Source: Hippopus hippopus
Taxonomy: Eukaryota > Mollusca > Bivalvia > Cardiida > Cardiidae
Direction: 5' to 3'
DNA length: 64,000 bases
Assembly: GCA_946811185.2 (NCBI GenBank)
Contig: OX328102.1
Location: forward strand, 53,731,619-53,795,618
Shown piece after piece: positions 1 through 11,769 of the stretch (the stretch's first letter is position 1; the number at the start of each line of letters is the position of its first letter). The notes under the pieces are model-generated. The model was not told the origin of the DNA. It made no database searches and saw nothing but the letters and a program-made list of their open reading frames with translations. Made by a program: the position numbers and the translations under genes.

Positions 1-217
1 ACGCAAAATCTTAATTGTTTTCGCATTAGTTTAAATGTCGGATCAAAGTTTATAAATCGCCATTTCATTAGCCCATTACCATACAAGAAAATTGCTGTTC
101 ATACCAAAGAAAGCAACAGCTTTTGTGAATATCGTGGGGAAAGGAGCTATTACTAGGTACAGTGCTGTTTATACAATTGACGTCGAAAAAGGATATAGTA
201 ATTCCATTCCTACAAAT

Positions 218-258
<41 letters not shown>

Positions 259-314
259 GTGTCTGTGTCTCTCTCCCTCTCTCTCTCTGTCTGTGACTCT
301 CTCTCTTTTTCCTT
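218..314. repeat. CT-rich microsatellite
   Basis: A long run of CT dinucleotides with a few GT interruptions. Open frames across it are low-complexity (Leu/Ser or Arg/Glu) and are not genes. Confidence 0.95.
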
Positions 315-329
315 GACTGTCTCATATTT

Positions 330-541
330 TTTCGAATGTCTTTCAGCAAGGCACTTCAGAGCCCTAGCCTACTGCAACACAAACCAAGGGCATACATGTC
401 TATGTGAGCTAGTATGAGTGAAAATTTGTTGATTTCAAGCGGAGTAAAAAATCAATCAATCAATCAATCAACCAATCAACCAATCAAACAATACACCAAT
501 CAATCAATCAATCAATCAATCAAAACAACCAATCAATCAGT
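330..541 (+). repeat. SINE 3' fragment with (AATC)n tail
   Basis: The body has the AAGGCACTTCAGAGC-like segment seen in the SINE at 45518, ends with GCGGAGTAAAA, and runs into an interrupted AATC tetranucleotide array from about 450. The tRNA-like head is missing, so this is a 5'-truncated copy. The same AATC tail is seen on the SINEs at 47318 and 53008. Confidence 0.7.
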
Positions 542-602
542 TCAGCATTTAGATCATGGTTCGGGGTACACACATATAACAGGCTTGGACAGGGTGAAAA
601 AA

Positions 603-858
603 ATATGAACCATGTTTTGTGAAAAGGGGCTTTAATGCTTCTGCAAAAAAAGTTTCGACCCAGGTCAGCCTGCGCGGAGCGCGCAGGCTGACCTGGATCG
701 AAACTTTTTACTATTGATAAATTTTCTGCACCTCAAAGGACCAGATTACCTCGTTTTTCAGTTGGCTTTTTGACGAAATGGATTTTATGGATCGATAACT
801 ATGATCTGCTTGGCATAATTGATCGCCGAGATGCCTTAAACACCCTTTCGCTAGAGTA
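603..858 (-). mobile_element. Family A MITE copy
   Basis: The outer end at 605 resembles GAACCATG and the inner palindrome at about 650-708 pairs the arms of CAGGTCAGCCTGCGCG around GAGC. The far end is degenerate. It lies only ~30 bases from the mGluR splice donor, so it is in the intron. Confidence 0.75.
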
Positions 859-885
859 CCGCCGATAAATACTGTTATAGATATG

Positions 886-891
886 ACTTAC
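886..891 (-). other. Splice donor of the mGluR exon
   Basis: Minus-strand GTAAGT follows the codon break ATG|G. A full match to the U1 consensus at the place where similarity to mGluR ends. Confidence 0.9.
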
Positions 892-2272
892 CATCGAATG
901 TAGTGTTCAGAATATACTTCTTCAACAAGTCTTCCCCTTTAATGTTTTTCAAGGAATCACATGGCTTCGTTATATCTGCACACAAATCTCGTCTCATTTT
1001 GTCGATAGAGTGAGCGATAGCAAGCACAGCATCATAAATAAACTGAACCTTCGATTCTTGTCGGTATTTAGATCGTGAGAGTTCCTCATCACCGCGACAA
1101 AAAATCACATCCTCCGTGATAGGATTTTCAATGCTCGGCCATTTGCAATTATGTATCATTTCCCAGTACTCCTCGAACCACGGGTTACGACTGTTATTCT
1201 TAGGTTTTAGGTTCATAAAATAGTCATCAAACTCCGGGATTGGATTGGCTTGAAGTATGATTGTCAATGCTCCCTGGGCGGCCAGGCCATTGTCTTTCAC
1301 AGGGGAGGTTTGCGTGCCCCAACCGTCGGCCGCTATCCATGTGAATTTACCCTGTATGTTCTTTCTCGTTGCGGCATTCAACAATCCTTTGGCGTCCTCC
1401 TCGCGCAGAAAAAGAATCACAACTTTCGCGTTGTTTTTACGCAACAGTTTATCGATGATGTCGTCGAACTCTGCCGGTGTCGGGTTGCTGGATACCTTTT
1501 GGGTTTCTGCGAGACATATATTTCTGGCACGTGCTTCACGCTGGAAATACTCTATACCGGAAACACCATACTCCCCTTCTGATGCCACTGTAGATACATA
1601 AGTCCAGTTGAAGTGCTGAACTATATCTACCATGGCAAAGGCCTGGAACCGATCTGGAGGAACGGTCCGCACAAAATATTCATATCGTCCTTTGTCACTC
1701 AACTGAGCGCTTGTTGAAGCGTAACTTATCTGAGGGATCTTGAAGAGCCGAAGTAAATTTGCGACCTGGATGGATACTGAACTGTATGACCCGCCTATCA
1801 CACCGGCCACTGTTTTGGGCTCATATTTAGCATGGGCTTTGGACCCGTCATCACACACAAACTCCGAGGAATCGAGAGACGAAAATGAGGCTCTGATATA
1901 TTCAAGTGATTGTTCAAGCGCGTAGGTTCCTCTGGCACACGTGTCAAATATGGTGGCACCAAGTTTTATATTCGGCAAAATACTGTTATCTCTATTGATA
2001 CGGTCTATTGTATACAACATGGCCTCCACTCTCTGTATACCTCTGTCGGCGTTGATTTTACCGCACGGTGTATCCCCATCTCCCTTCTGATGGACCGGAA
2101 ATAAGCCCCCTAACATTACATATCCGTCGATGGACGCCGACAGGGGACCTTTGGGTACAAGCCCGGTGGACGTCAAGTTGTTTCCATTCACATATAGCAC
2201 ACACGAAAAAATAAATACACATACTACATGAGCCTGGTACATCCATCTCGTCAACAGGATTAGTAAAGACAT
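892..2272 (-). CDS. mGluR: Metabotropic glutamate receptor, first coding exon (ligand-binding domain)
   Basis: This exon encodes the start of a class C GPCR: a hydrophobic signal peptide (about residues 9-29) and most of the extracellular Venus-flytrap domain (about 50-460). Glutamate-site residues expected for the family are present: R77 and R81 in DRGIQR, the SYSSVS loop at 162-167, T187 in YASTS, Y235 in SEGEYG, D316 in AADGWG and K408 in QESK. The spacing and the NLLRLFKIPQISYAS block fit group II (mGlu2/3, fly mGluRA) better than group I. ATG at 2272 is preceded directly by an in-frame TAA, which fixes the start. Coding stops at a donor after base 892 (phase 1), so the hinge end, Cys-rich and seven-helix parts must be on exons below position 1. 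N-glycosylation sequons NLT, NWT, NNS and NTT are visible. Protein role (presynaptic Gi/o-coupled receptor) is family knowledge. Confidence 0.95.
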
Positions 2273-2319
2273 TTTTTAGCACCTTGCTTTTTCTCATAAA
2301 TGAAAATACATTCCGGTAA

Positions 2320-3780
2320 CCCTAATAACTTTGCACCTCACTTTTTATTCACTTGTTTTGGTTGTACTATAAAATTCTCATGCTGAGCATTTGAGCTCTT
2401 CTTTAAGCTATTTGATGCAGAAATCAAATATAAGATCTCCCTAAAAAATGCAAATGTAGATTTATAAACAAAAACAAAACACCAAAATCAAATCAGGGCC
2501 GGTTTGCACCATAAAATACTATCCACTAGACCATTGCGCCCAATATCCATAAAACATTCATCACCCGCTGCCTTCCCTTGTATATTTAATTACACGATTT
2601 TCCTTTATATTATACGTGCTGTTTATTCCAATAGACCAGTCAATACTGTTTAGCGTAACGTTAATCTCTCGTTTCTTTTTACCCAGTCTCGCAGATAAAA
2701 TCTTCAGTTCCTTTCACTCGGATTTTAAATGCAATAATTATGTCATACATCAATCTACGAGTATATTCCCCGCTTTATCGCCCTTTCCATTGTAACAGTG
2801 AACACTTTAAAATACACTTTAAGTAATTCACAGGAATTTATACTGCAACCGAGCTGAACCACTTCAACAGAAAGATTCTTATCTCAATATTTAAACCCGC
2901 TAACCAGCTTTGAGCAATATTCGGCTCATTTTGGTTTGTTTTTCCCACCGATACAATCCATTCTACAAATACAAGTCCAATAGACAAAACTTGGATATTC
3001 TTTTACTGTGATCTAAATTCCTGTTCGCTGTATTACTGCACGGCGGACTGGTTATCGATACTTTTGTCAGTCTTTTTCCCCCCTCTTGTCTTGAAATGTA
3101 GCCGATAATGAATCGCAAACCCTCGTATTTCAGGTTAAAGCAAGTAAATAACGTCAAATACGTCCCAATCGTGTTCCCTCCCCTATAATTTTCGGGGGGA
3201 TTTGGTATCGGGAAAAACACGAACCGTAGAATTTACTTCTCAAAAGACAACCAGTCTAAGTCGACGAAAAAACCGGAAGTCAGGAGACGGTCTAAAAGCC
3301 TTGTCTCTTCTTTCTTGGACAGGTCGAACACGGAAGGCTTGTTAAAGTTGGCACATTACAAATCAAGTGATTTCACGCATGTGAATTCTGAGCGACGACT
3401 AAATTACCTTATTTCTCCCTTATTTGTGACTGTCGTAGATTTCTTTTATTAGTTTACCGTATATCTGAAAAAAAGAGAGAGAAAACACAATTAACTTCTT
3501 TTCTGGTATATCTTGTTATACAATTTTCTAGCACAATTTTCATTCAAGTTATTTCTTCGGGCGGTAATATCTAGTGATGACAGCATAACAACAGTTTCAA
3601 ATGCTCAAAAGAAATGCTGCCTCGCTGTTTTCTGAGGAAAAAATGTCACTTTTACAAGCTCAAGTCACAGCGCTTAGTTCACCATTCTATGTATTTCAGG
3701 AGCCATTCCTCAAATGCGCTATGTACAGATATTCGTTTTTTTCAATAACCCACTGCTTTCCTGTGAAACGTTAGTATTTA
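2320..3780. other. Upstream flank of mGluR, no gene seen
   Basis: AT-rich single-copy-looking DNA on the 5' side of the receptor exon. It would hold the 5'UTR, an upstream intron or the promoter, but I see no clear TATA box, CpG cluster or acceptor that decides between these. Only short random open frames occur. Confidence 0.5.
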
Positions 3781-3782
3781 AG

Positions 3783-4005
3783 GATTACGACCCCTAACTC
3801 ATCGGTAAATAGCGTGTAATAACATCGACGTTTTCGTAAGGGCTATTCGGCCAATCTCGGCAGCTTCCGTCTTTTAATATGAGAGTTAGGGGCCGTAGAA
3901 TCACCGGTAAATATCGTGTAACATCGACATTTTCATAAAGGCTATTCGGCCAATCTCGGCAGCTTCCGTTTTTTAATATGAGAGTTAGGGGCCATAGACC
4001 TTAAG
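3783..4005 (-). repeat. Family F tandem dimer
   Basis: Two ~105 bp units in tandem, each running from TCACCGGTAAATA-like sequence through ATCGGCAGCTTCCG-like text to GAGAGTTAGGGGCC. The same dimer occurs inverted at 23553. Confidence 0.8.
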
Positions 4006-4399
4006 GTAGTGGACCCATAACGCTTCTAGTGCAACATGGAATAGAATTTCTTGATAGCTGATACATAAGGATTTATACTGATATAATACTTTTGCACATT
4101 TTTAACCGACCAGAAATTCCTTTGATGTCTATCTTGAAATTATTTGTTGATACATTAGTTAGTTTTCAGAAAAGGGAGGTAATTATCATTTCCCTTTGTG
4201 TTGAGAATATAGTGGTTTTAGATTTATAAATGATAATTCTAAAAAGGAAAAAAAAGGAAAAAGTGGCTAGGTTAAAGTAGTAAAATAATACTCATTTTTA
4301 ATCATAGCAAATTTTGTAGGATAATATTATAGTGGAAATAGCTGTTTTCAATTACGGGTCCACCACCTTAAAATAGCTTATTTCGAACTGAATTTGAAA

Positions 4400-4640
4400 T
4401 CCTTAACTTTATACCAAACGCAGTATTTTACACTTTTTCAAAATCAAAGCTATTACAGATAACAAATTAAATGTGGCTTGATTGAAAAAAAAACTGACTG
4501 TACGAAGATAGAAAACATCGTGGGAAAGGGAGAAAATGCTGGTTACCAGCATTTACTCCTTTTCCCACAATGTTTTCAAAGGCTTCTCCCAAGGTTCATT
4601 AAATGTCGGGATTGTTAAAGGGCGGTAAAGGGTTAAAGCA
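4400..4640 (+). mobile_element. Family D element
   Basis: Hairpin at about 4510-4572 with arms GGGAGAAAATGCTGG / CCAGCATTTACTCC, and outer ends reading TTTATACCAAACG and GGTAAAGGGTTAA. No coding capacity. Confidence 0.75.
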
Positions 4641-4846
4641 TGCATGGTATAGAATAATTCCTTGTGAAAAGCAATTGCTCCTTTTCTCACACACGTTTAC
4701 TGTTATTTCAGGATATTGTCATCCTGATAGGTACCGTCTATGTTATGTAAGAGTATGCTACTTGTAAAAAGGTTTTGCTCGTTTAGGCTGACCAGCCAAA
4801 TCCGCTAATCAGAAACCCATTGAGCCTTTGCAGTTCAAATTTCAGC

Positions 4847-5080
4847 GCCCGGCCACGTAGCTCAGAGATTAGCGTGTCTGGCTCGTGACCTAATGAGTGC
4901 GAGCAAACTTTCTTTCCGGCGATTTTTTGCTATTCACCTCTGATGCATGTGAGAAAAGTAGTCAGTAGCTTGGAAAAAAAGTTGTGTCAGGATTGGTCTG
5001 AAAAGCCAGGAAACACGTGCGTAGGTGCCCTGACCGCCGTGATATAATCTAAGCTGTTAAAATGGTGTTGAATTTCAACA
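4847..5080 (+). repeat. Degenerate tRNA-derived SINE
   Basis: The head reads GTAGCTCAGAGATTAGCG (box A-like) and the body ends near GTTAAAATGGTGTTGAA, as in the full SINE at 47318. Many substitutions and indels indicate age. Confidence 0.6.
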
Positions 5081-5504
5081 CAAATCAAAATTCATCCCAT
5101 CATTCCAAACAAGAAGTACCCGGGATTGGTGCTATGTTTGTCCAAGAATGGAACATTATTCCACAACGGATAACCATGGACCCGATAGCATAACGCCAAG
5201 CTTTCACTGACTGAAACGAATCACATACTTGATGTGGATCCTTACTAGCTTACATCTTTTGTTTTTGGGCAAACTTTGAAAATTATCGAAATCTGTTTTA
5301 TTGGTAACCGCACTCAAATTCTAAGAATCAAATCAAATACAGTAAACAGGTAAACGTTTCAGTGACAAAAATATTCGTGTGTTTTACTGTACTTGTCTAC
5401 ACCAATCATAAATAATTTAATAAAATGTAAAAATCATAATATCTTGCAACAGTAATATAGTATGTATAGAAATTCTTGGCGCCTAGCAAATTTTGAGTAT
5501 TTTA

Positions 5505-5526
5505 TAGATAGATAGATAGATAGATG
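5505..5526. repeat. (GATA)n microsatellite
   Basis: About five GATA units. Confidence 0.9.
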
Positions 5527-5659
5527 GATAAAATTAATACTTTATTGAAGTAACGTAAACTATACATAGTTTCTGGTTACACAATATGAAAGTAATACAG
5601 TTTATACACAAGGTCGTTCAAACAAACAAACAAACAACAACACAGACAAACAAACATTA

Positions 5660-5718
<59 letters not shown>

Positions 5719-5726
5719 CATATAAT
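5660..5726. repeat. (CA)n(TA)n microsatellite
   Basis: About 22 CA units followed by a short TA run. Confidence 0.95.
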
Positions 5727-5730
5727 TTTG

Positions 5731-5795
5731 AATCTGCCTCGGATATCGCTTTTGCCGATATATATCGGGAAAAAAGATCTCCGAGGCAGATTCAA
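5731..5795. repeat. Short inverted repeat
   Basis: TGAATCTGCCTCGGA and TCCGAGGCAGATTCA face each other around a self-complementary GATATATATC centre. Probably a small palindromic element. Confidence 0.7.
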
Positions 5796-5849
5796 CATTT
5801 TTGACCCGTCATATTTTCAGCTCTGACTGGACACGACCCTGGGGTAGAA

Positions 5850-5912
5850 AGCTCATGAAAACATTGTGGGAAATGGAGAAAAATTCCGGTAACCCCTAGT
5901 TTTTTGTTCCTA
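5850..5912 (+). repeat. Family D fragment
   Basis: GAAAACATTGTGGGAAATGGAG matches one hairpin arm of family D; the second arm is lost. Confidence 0.5.
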
Positions 5913-6476
5913 AAGTGACACACGATACAATAGAAAACACGTATAAGTGGTCTCCCAATGCCTAAATTTGAAACAAATTTAGAATATATACCACAAAGCC
6001 GAACTAAACAGAGCAACAGAAGTGCGACTGCAAAATTTCATTGGACTTTTGACTAGTACTATCCGCATTCAATCTTCTAATAGTGCGACACCATTTCTCA
6101 TTGATAGCACTTCTGTATAAAAACTGATTCATCGAACATTCAATAAAAACCCGATTTCATTTCAAAAGTATTTAGAAAGATGTACGAGTAATCTAAAACA
6201 TCATAGAAAGATCATTGGACCACCTTCAAATAATCTCTATAAAGACGAATGCTAACACTTTATTACAGAAAATAAATCAGTCACAATCTGACTGAGTTTA
6301 ACACTTATAATAATACGTAATGTCAAAAACGACATTCGGCACTTTTGCAGATAGCGTATATCAAGATCAAACTACACCAACCGTGCTTTCTCATCTTAGA
6401 CCGACTATACGCTGGCTACAATTATCCTTGAAGTAAAAGATTGTCCCCAAGGGAAAATGTCGATTTCATTACAATA

Positions 6477-6737
6477 TGGCCTGAAACACGCGAAAAGGGG
6501 CATTCGGACATTTGCGTAAAATGTCGTCTCGGATCAGCCGGCGCCGTCAGTGCAGGCTAATCCGAAACGATTCTTTCCGGTTTCATGCAATTTCCTGTTT
6601 TGCGCAAGTCTACTGTAGCACAAAATCTAATGTAGTCGTAAAGTGTCGTCTCAGATTAACCTGCGCGGACTGCGCAGGCTGATCCGAGACGACACTTTAC
6701 GCAAATGTCCGAATGCCCCTTTTCGCGTGTTGGCATA
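6477..6737 (+). mobile_element. Family B MITE, full length
   Basis: Outer ends GGCCTGAAACACGCG and CGCGTGTTGGC enclose two GC-rich palindromes separated by CGCAAGTCTACTGTAG. The outer inverted repeats (GGGGCATTCGGACATTTGCG) are nearly perfect. Confidence 0.9.
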
Positions 6738-6819
6738 TTTGTCAGTCTAGGGATTAATTCCAAAGAAAGCTAATTTCCTGTCTTAATGACCAGCTTACTT
6801 CATTTTCGTTTCTATAAGA

Positions 6820-7030
6820 CCTTAATTCTTTACCAAACCTGTCCATACTGTAAGCAACTGCATGTGGCTAAAAATTTTGAGATTTATTTTAAAGGGTAGT
6901 ACTTAGTATATTGTTGGAGAAGGAGACAATGTTGAGTACCAACAATTTCTCCTTTTACCACACTAATTTCAAAAAGCTTCTTCCATTAGGATCGTAAACA
7001 CTATCAAGATCGTTTGGCAAAGAGCTAATA
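6820..7030 (+). mobile_element. Family D element, diverged
   Basis: TTCTTTACCAAACC at one end and TTTGGCAAAGAG at the other; the hairpin around AGTACCAACAATT is partly eroded. Confidence 0.6.
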
Positions 7031-7516
7031 ACCACTTTCGTTTTTGCTTCTTTTTTTATAAGAAGTTAATAGTCTTAAAACACGCAATTACACAGACTGC
7101 TGTATTAATGCGCATAGAGAAAGAGAATCTCTAGTTGATGCAAGTTCCGTCTATTGAAAACAAGAAACATGTCTATAAAGACAGACTGCGTAAATTTGCT
7201 TCAAATCCATGTAGGTAGGAGTCCTTACAATAAACATGTCTACATTTTTGAACAATCACAAATTTCTATTTATTCATTTGTTATAAATACCAAATAGTAG
7301 GTCAAAAACCGACACATTCAGCTACGCCGAAAAGAAATGTTGTTTAACTGTAGAAATAAAAGGAAAACAGCTTTAAAATGTATCTCTACTTGGTGCTTTT
7401 ATATTGCAAAAGTTTATATGCCTTTTTAAAATTGTCAATCTCCGATTTAGGACTATGCAAATTCAAACTAGTTATACTGAAAACTTGCTTCAATTTTATA
7501 TTATACTGAAAATAAT

Positions 7517-7784
7517 TGAGCCATGCTCTGTTAAAAGGGGGCTTATGCATGTGCAAAAAGTGTTGACTCAAGTCAGCCTGCGCAGTCCGCGCAGGCTGAC
7601 ATGTGTCGACACTTTTTGCTATATGTAATTAATTTTTTTGCATGGCAAAGGACCATTCTACCTCCAGATCCAGTCGATTGTTAGACTAAATGGATTTTAA
7701 GGATCAAGAATTATGTGATTAGTTGCTTGGTATAATGTTTTACAGAAATGTATTGAACCCCACTTTTACCAGAGCGTGACTCAT
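7517..7784 (-). mobile_element. Family A MITE, full length
   Basis: Ends TGAGCCATGCTCTG and AGAGCGTGACTCA; inner palindrome at about 7573-7601 with centre CGCAGTCCGCG. Confidence 0.85.
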
Positions 7785-7792
7785 TTAATAAT

Positions 7793-8690
7793 TGGCCTGC
7801 AACACGTGAAAAGGGGCATTCGGACATTTGCGTAAAGTGTCGTCTCGGATCAGCCTGCGCAGTCCGCGCTGGCTAATTCGAAACGACACGTTCCGTTTTT
7901 ATGTAATTTTCTGTTTTGCACAAGACTACTGTAGCACAGAATCTAATTTATCACATAAAACCTCCTCCGGCAGTGTATTAAACCCATGACATATTTTTGA
8001 TAATACACTAGTGTATTATCGTTTTTTGCGTCCCGGTTCTCATCAGTTTTCAGTCACGAGCGCGTGAAGCCAGAGAAACCAACTACAGTTTGTGCGGGAA
8101 TTTGTACTGTTACGCCGTTTCGGGGAAAAATGACGTTACTGTTGCTAAGACTTATACGCGTGGAAAGTTTTTGATTTTCATGTTTGATAAAAACCGAGAA
8201 ATGCAGCGAAAGTCTCTTAAAATCAGCATCATTGCGGAAATAGGTGGACTAAACCTCTCTGTAAACTATTTCACTCTTCTTTCGGTGTAAATGTCAAAGA
8301 ACTATCTACTTGTGTATGTACACATTTGAAACCAAACTACAACTGTTAACATGGACCCGTGAACGGTATAGAGGCTAAAGGTGATGATGCGGGATATTTT
8401 CCTGTCTGTCATTCTTTTTATGTGATAAATAGAATCTCACATTCGTGTTTATGTATTATCATTTTTATCAAACTTGTTGACTAAAATGTATTTGACGCTC
8501 GCCAAGGCTCGCGTCATACAATTTTAGTCAACTCGTTTGATAAAAATGATAATACATAAACACTCATGTAAGATCCTCTATGTAGTCGTAAAGTGCCGTC
8601 TCGGATTAGCCTGCGAGGTCCGCGCAGGCTGATCAGAGACGACACTTTACGCAAATGTCTGAATGCCCCTTTTCGCCCGTTACAAGCCTT
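7793..8690 (+). mobile_element. Family B MITE split by an insertion
   Basis: The left half (7793-7947) stops inside the segment AATCTAAT and the right half resumes at about 8578 with TATGTAGTCGTAAAG, exactly the next bases of the family consensus seen at 6477. The two halves therefore belong to one element. Confidence 0.85.
7948..8578. mobile_element. Insertion inside the family B copy
   Basis: About 630 bases with no long reading frame. TTTATCACATAAA near its left edge is matched by TTTATGTGATAAA at about 8418-8430, and the right end is a ~145 bp hairpin (TGTTTATGTATTATCATTTT against its complement). A short TCTAAT/TCTAT duplication flanks it. Superfamily not recognised. Confidence 0.6.
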
Positions 8691-8699
8691 ATTGTCTTC

Positions 8700-9024
8700 A
8701 TACTGTATTCTCACGTCCTTCCCCTCTTGTACTAAATAACTACAAAAATATCGCTTATTGATAATTTCGCGATAAAGTGTACATATAGATCTATAAAAAC
8801 AAGCATTCTGATAGTATTGCATAGCAATACCGAGTCCCCTACCGGCCGTATATATCGCTGGCAGGTATAGTTTGTGAAACTCTGTGGAGAAGAAAGAACG
8901 TATTTGACCCCCTTTCAGAATTATAAGCATCGTGTCTGTCTTTGTATGCAATGCTTTAATGAAAGCCAGATATATAAGCATTTTCCTTGTTAAAGTAAGT
9001 TCATTGAAGAAGTTTTACTAAGAA

Positions 9025-9055
<31 letters not shown>

Positions 9056-9215
9056 TAAAAGCAAATTTTCAGAAATATGACCTTTACCTTGTGAGATGAC
9101 CTTGACCTTATCATCAGCAGGTGTATACCAATGAGAGGTACCAGCTTACCATGTATAAGTTTAATAACTTAAGTACTTTGAATATACAGAGAAATGACTA
9201 TGAAAAGTTTTGAGG
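8700..9215. other. No gene seen
   Basis: Unique-looking AT-rich DNA; 9070-9200 contains short phrases such as TGACCTTGACCTT that recur in the next repeat block. Confidence 0.4.
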
Positions 9216-9775
9216 ATAAGTTTTCATGATGAAGGTTAAAAATGTTTACCTTGACCTTGGACATATAACCCATAGAAGATCGGTATCAATGACAGGTACC
9301 TACATACCAAACATGAGCACTGAAAGTAAAAAAGTCGGGAAAACTGTTTTTTCAGTGAAATTTTCTAAGTCCATGGCCCGTAATTTCGTCAAAAATCAGT
9401 GGACCGAAACGAAACTCGAACTTGATCTGTAACTCATGGTGGTTGACTTACACACCGAAAATCAGCTCAATATCTGCCAGCGTTTAGAAAAAAAAGTCTG
9501 GAAAACTGGCTTTTTTTGTGTGTGTGTGTGTGTGTGAAAATTTCGAAGAACAAGGCCCGTAATTTCGTCAAAAAACAGTGGACCGGAATGAAACTCAAAC
9601 TTGATCTGTAACTCATGGTGGTTGACTTGCACACCAAAAATCAGCTCAATATCTGCCAGCGTTTAGAAAAAAAGTCCGGAAAACTGATTTGCGTGCGGAC
9701 TGACGGACAGACGGACAGACAGACATACGGACAGACGGACAGACGGAGTGCAAACTTAAGTCCCCTTCAGCTTCG
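9216..9775 (+). repeat. Partly tandem repeat ending in GACGGACA array
   Basis: The phrase GATCTGTAACTCATGGTGGT recurs at about 9424 and 9604, giving two ~180 bp units. The second ends in a (GACGGACA)n run at 9698-9748. A (GT)n run lies at 9519-9536. Confidence 0.75.
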
Positions 9776-10399
9776 CCGGTATGGGACTAAAAAAAATGGC
9801 GTATTTCTTTGCACACTAAGGACATCATTAGTTTACTGCGTGTAAAGATGAAAATATGAGCTTTATTCCGAGTTAAAATTTGGGACTTGTTAGCGATAAT
9901 TTGGACGCAGTGACTTCGATTATTTTTAACCTGAGTTATCAATGTTTCGATCAATGTAAACGAGAATGCATATTTAGTAGAATTAGGAAATGATTTACAA
10001 GTTTTCGCAGTGGGTTTATGTCAAGGACTTGACAGCGATAACAGCATTCCCTAACAAGCGGAAGTTTACCGCTGTATGAGTTAAAATGGATTTAATAGAA
10101 GACGTAAAATTGAAGAATTTAGCTTGCAAATTGTCTGAAAACACGCAAGCGACAAGTCATTAATCGTGGACTCTTATTAAAAGATTTGCGAGTAATGCGG
10201 ACCCCGGGAAAGATTAGGAAAATATAAAGATTGACAAAGTGGGTTCAAGTTTTAAACCGATATTTTACATCTGCTTTACGCCGTCACCAAACAAGTGTGT
10301 CATTGGTCTAAGCTTTAAGAAGTTGCTCTCATAAGAGAAAGGAAACAAGACCATTTAGACCAAATGACACTGAAATTACGTTCAAGCAATAAAACATCA
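9776..10399. other. No gene seen
   Basis: No supported frame or clear repeat apart from the 3' edge of the block above. Confidence 0.4.
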
Positions 10400-11765
10400 A
10401 GAGATTGGTAGAAAGTCCTAAAATCTTTTATAACCCCTCTTCTTTCTTTATACCTCCACTAATAGATGACTCCACTGACACAATGGTTGCTAACGAACAT
10501 GCTAACGTTCTAAATCTATTCTTCGCCAAGCAATCAACTATTGATGACTTATCTACTAATCTTCCTGATAATGTTAACCAAATTGATGGTAACTCCATAA
10601 ATTCAACAAAGATCACTCCCGCTGAAGTGTTGAATGTTTTAAGAACGCCCTATTTAGGTGAGGCACAGAAGGTATCGATTCTCGATTTCTAATTGAAGTT
10701 GCACATCAAATATGAGACTCTCTTAGTCAAATCTACCAGTATAAATCAGTCTTTGACTACAAGGGTATTTTCCTCTTCATTGAAAACTTCAAAGTATTTC
10801 CAATCGTTAAAAGTAGTGATTCTGCTCTTGCATGTAATTATATACCAGAATCTTTTTTAACACCATGGAAAAGATTTCCGAAAGAGTTATATTTTAATAC
10901 ATCTTTAATCATCCTAACGATCAACTCAATCAGAATTTGTAGCTGGAAACTCAACCGTAAACCAAGCGATTCTTATGATGAAATTACCGAAGGCTTGAAT
11001 AAAGGACTGGAAGTCTGAATTCATTTTTATATCAGTAAAGCCTTCGACAAAGTATGGCATAAAGGTCTTTTATTCAAGCTGCATAAAGCTGGAGTCGACG
11101 GCAAACCTTTTTCATGGTTTTCAGATTACCTCTCGAATAGGTATTAGCGGGTTGTCTTTGTACTATCTAAGACTTAAGTTCTATCAATGCTGGAGTTCCA
11201 CAAGGATCTATTCTTGGACCACTTCTTTTTCTAGTTCACATTAATGACATTGTAAATGATATTGAGTCAAAAATGAGCCTTTCTGCATATGATATTAGTT
11301 TTTCCATGGTGGTAAATGATCCTAATACAGCCAGTACAAATTTCCAAACATATAATGATAAAAAGTCCAGATTATGGGTAAATAAATAGCTTGTAAAATT
11401 GATTCCTTCAAAACCAGAATCTCTTGTAATACATCGGAAATAGAAAAGATCTTTCCATTCCAAGCCTTTTTTATGTCTTGTGTTGAAATTGCTGGTGCAC
11501 AAGCTTCTCGGTAGTTTTTGTTTCTAATTATGATGTTGTGTACAAATCAGTCTTTCACGAAGGCATGGAAGAGAACTGGAATTATGCGACGTCTAAAGAT
11601 GCGCCTAGATCGAGCATCCCTTCAGACAATGTATTTGTCTTTTAATGGCTCTGTTCTTTGGAATGTTATTTGGACGAAATCTATCGCAGTACCAAAAAAG
11701 ATCAGATTGAAAAAGTACAAAATAGGCTGTAAGAAAATTCATAGTTTTCAGGTACAAACTTAATT
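10400..11765 (+). pseudogene. Dead LINE (non-LTR) reverse transcriptase
   Basis: Broken frames carry recognisable pieces in the order expected of a Jockey/RTE-like reverse transcriptase. An N-terminal linker lies around 10405-10690. At about 11030-11150 there is ISKAFDKVWHKGLLFKL followed by SWFSDYLSNR, and at about 11190-11260 a diverged VPQGSILGPLLF-like stretch. The catalytic (Y/F)xDD box expected near 11285 has decayed (the frame reads through AYDISFSM). The thumb and connection region near 11540-11720 contains KAWKRTGIMRRLKMRL. Stops and frameshifts occur throughout, so it cannot make an enzyme. No poly(A) or target duplication is visible. Confidence 0.8.
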
Positions 11766-11769
11766 TTAT

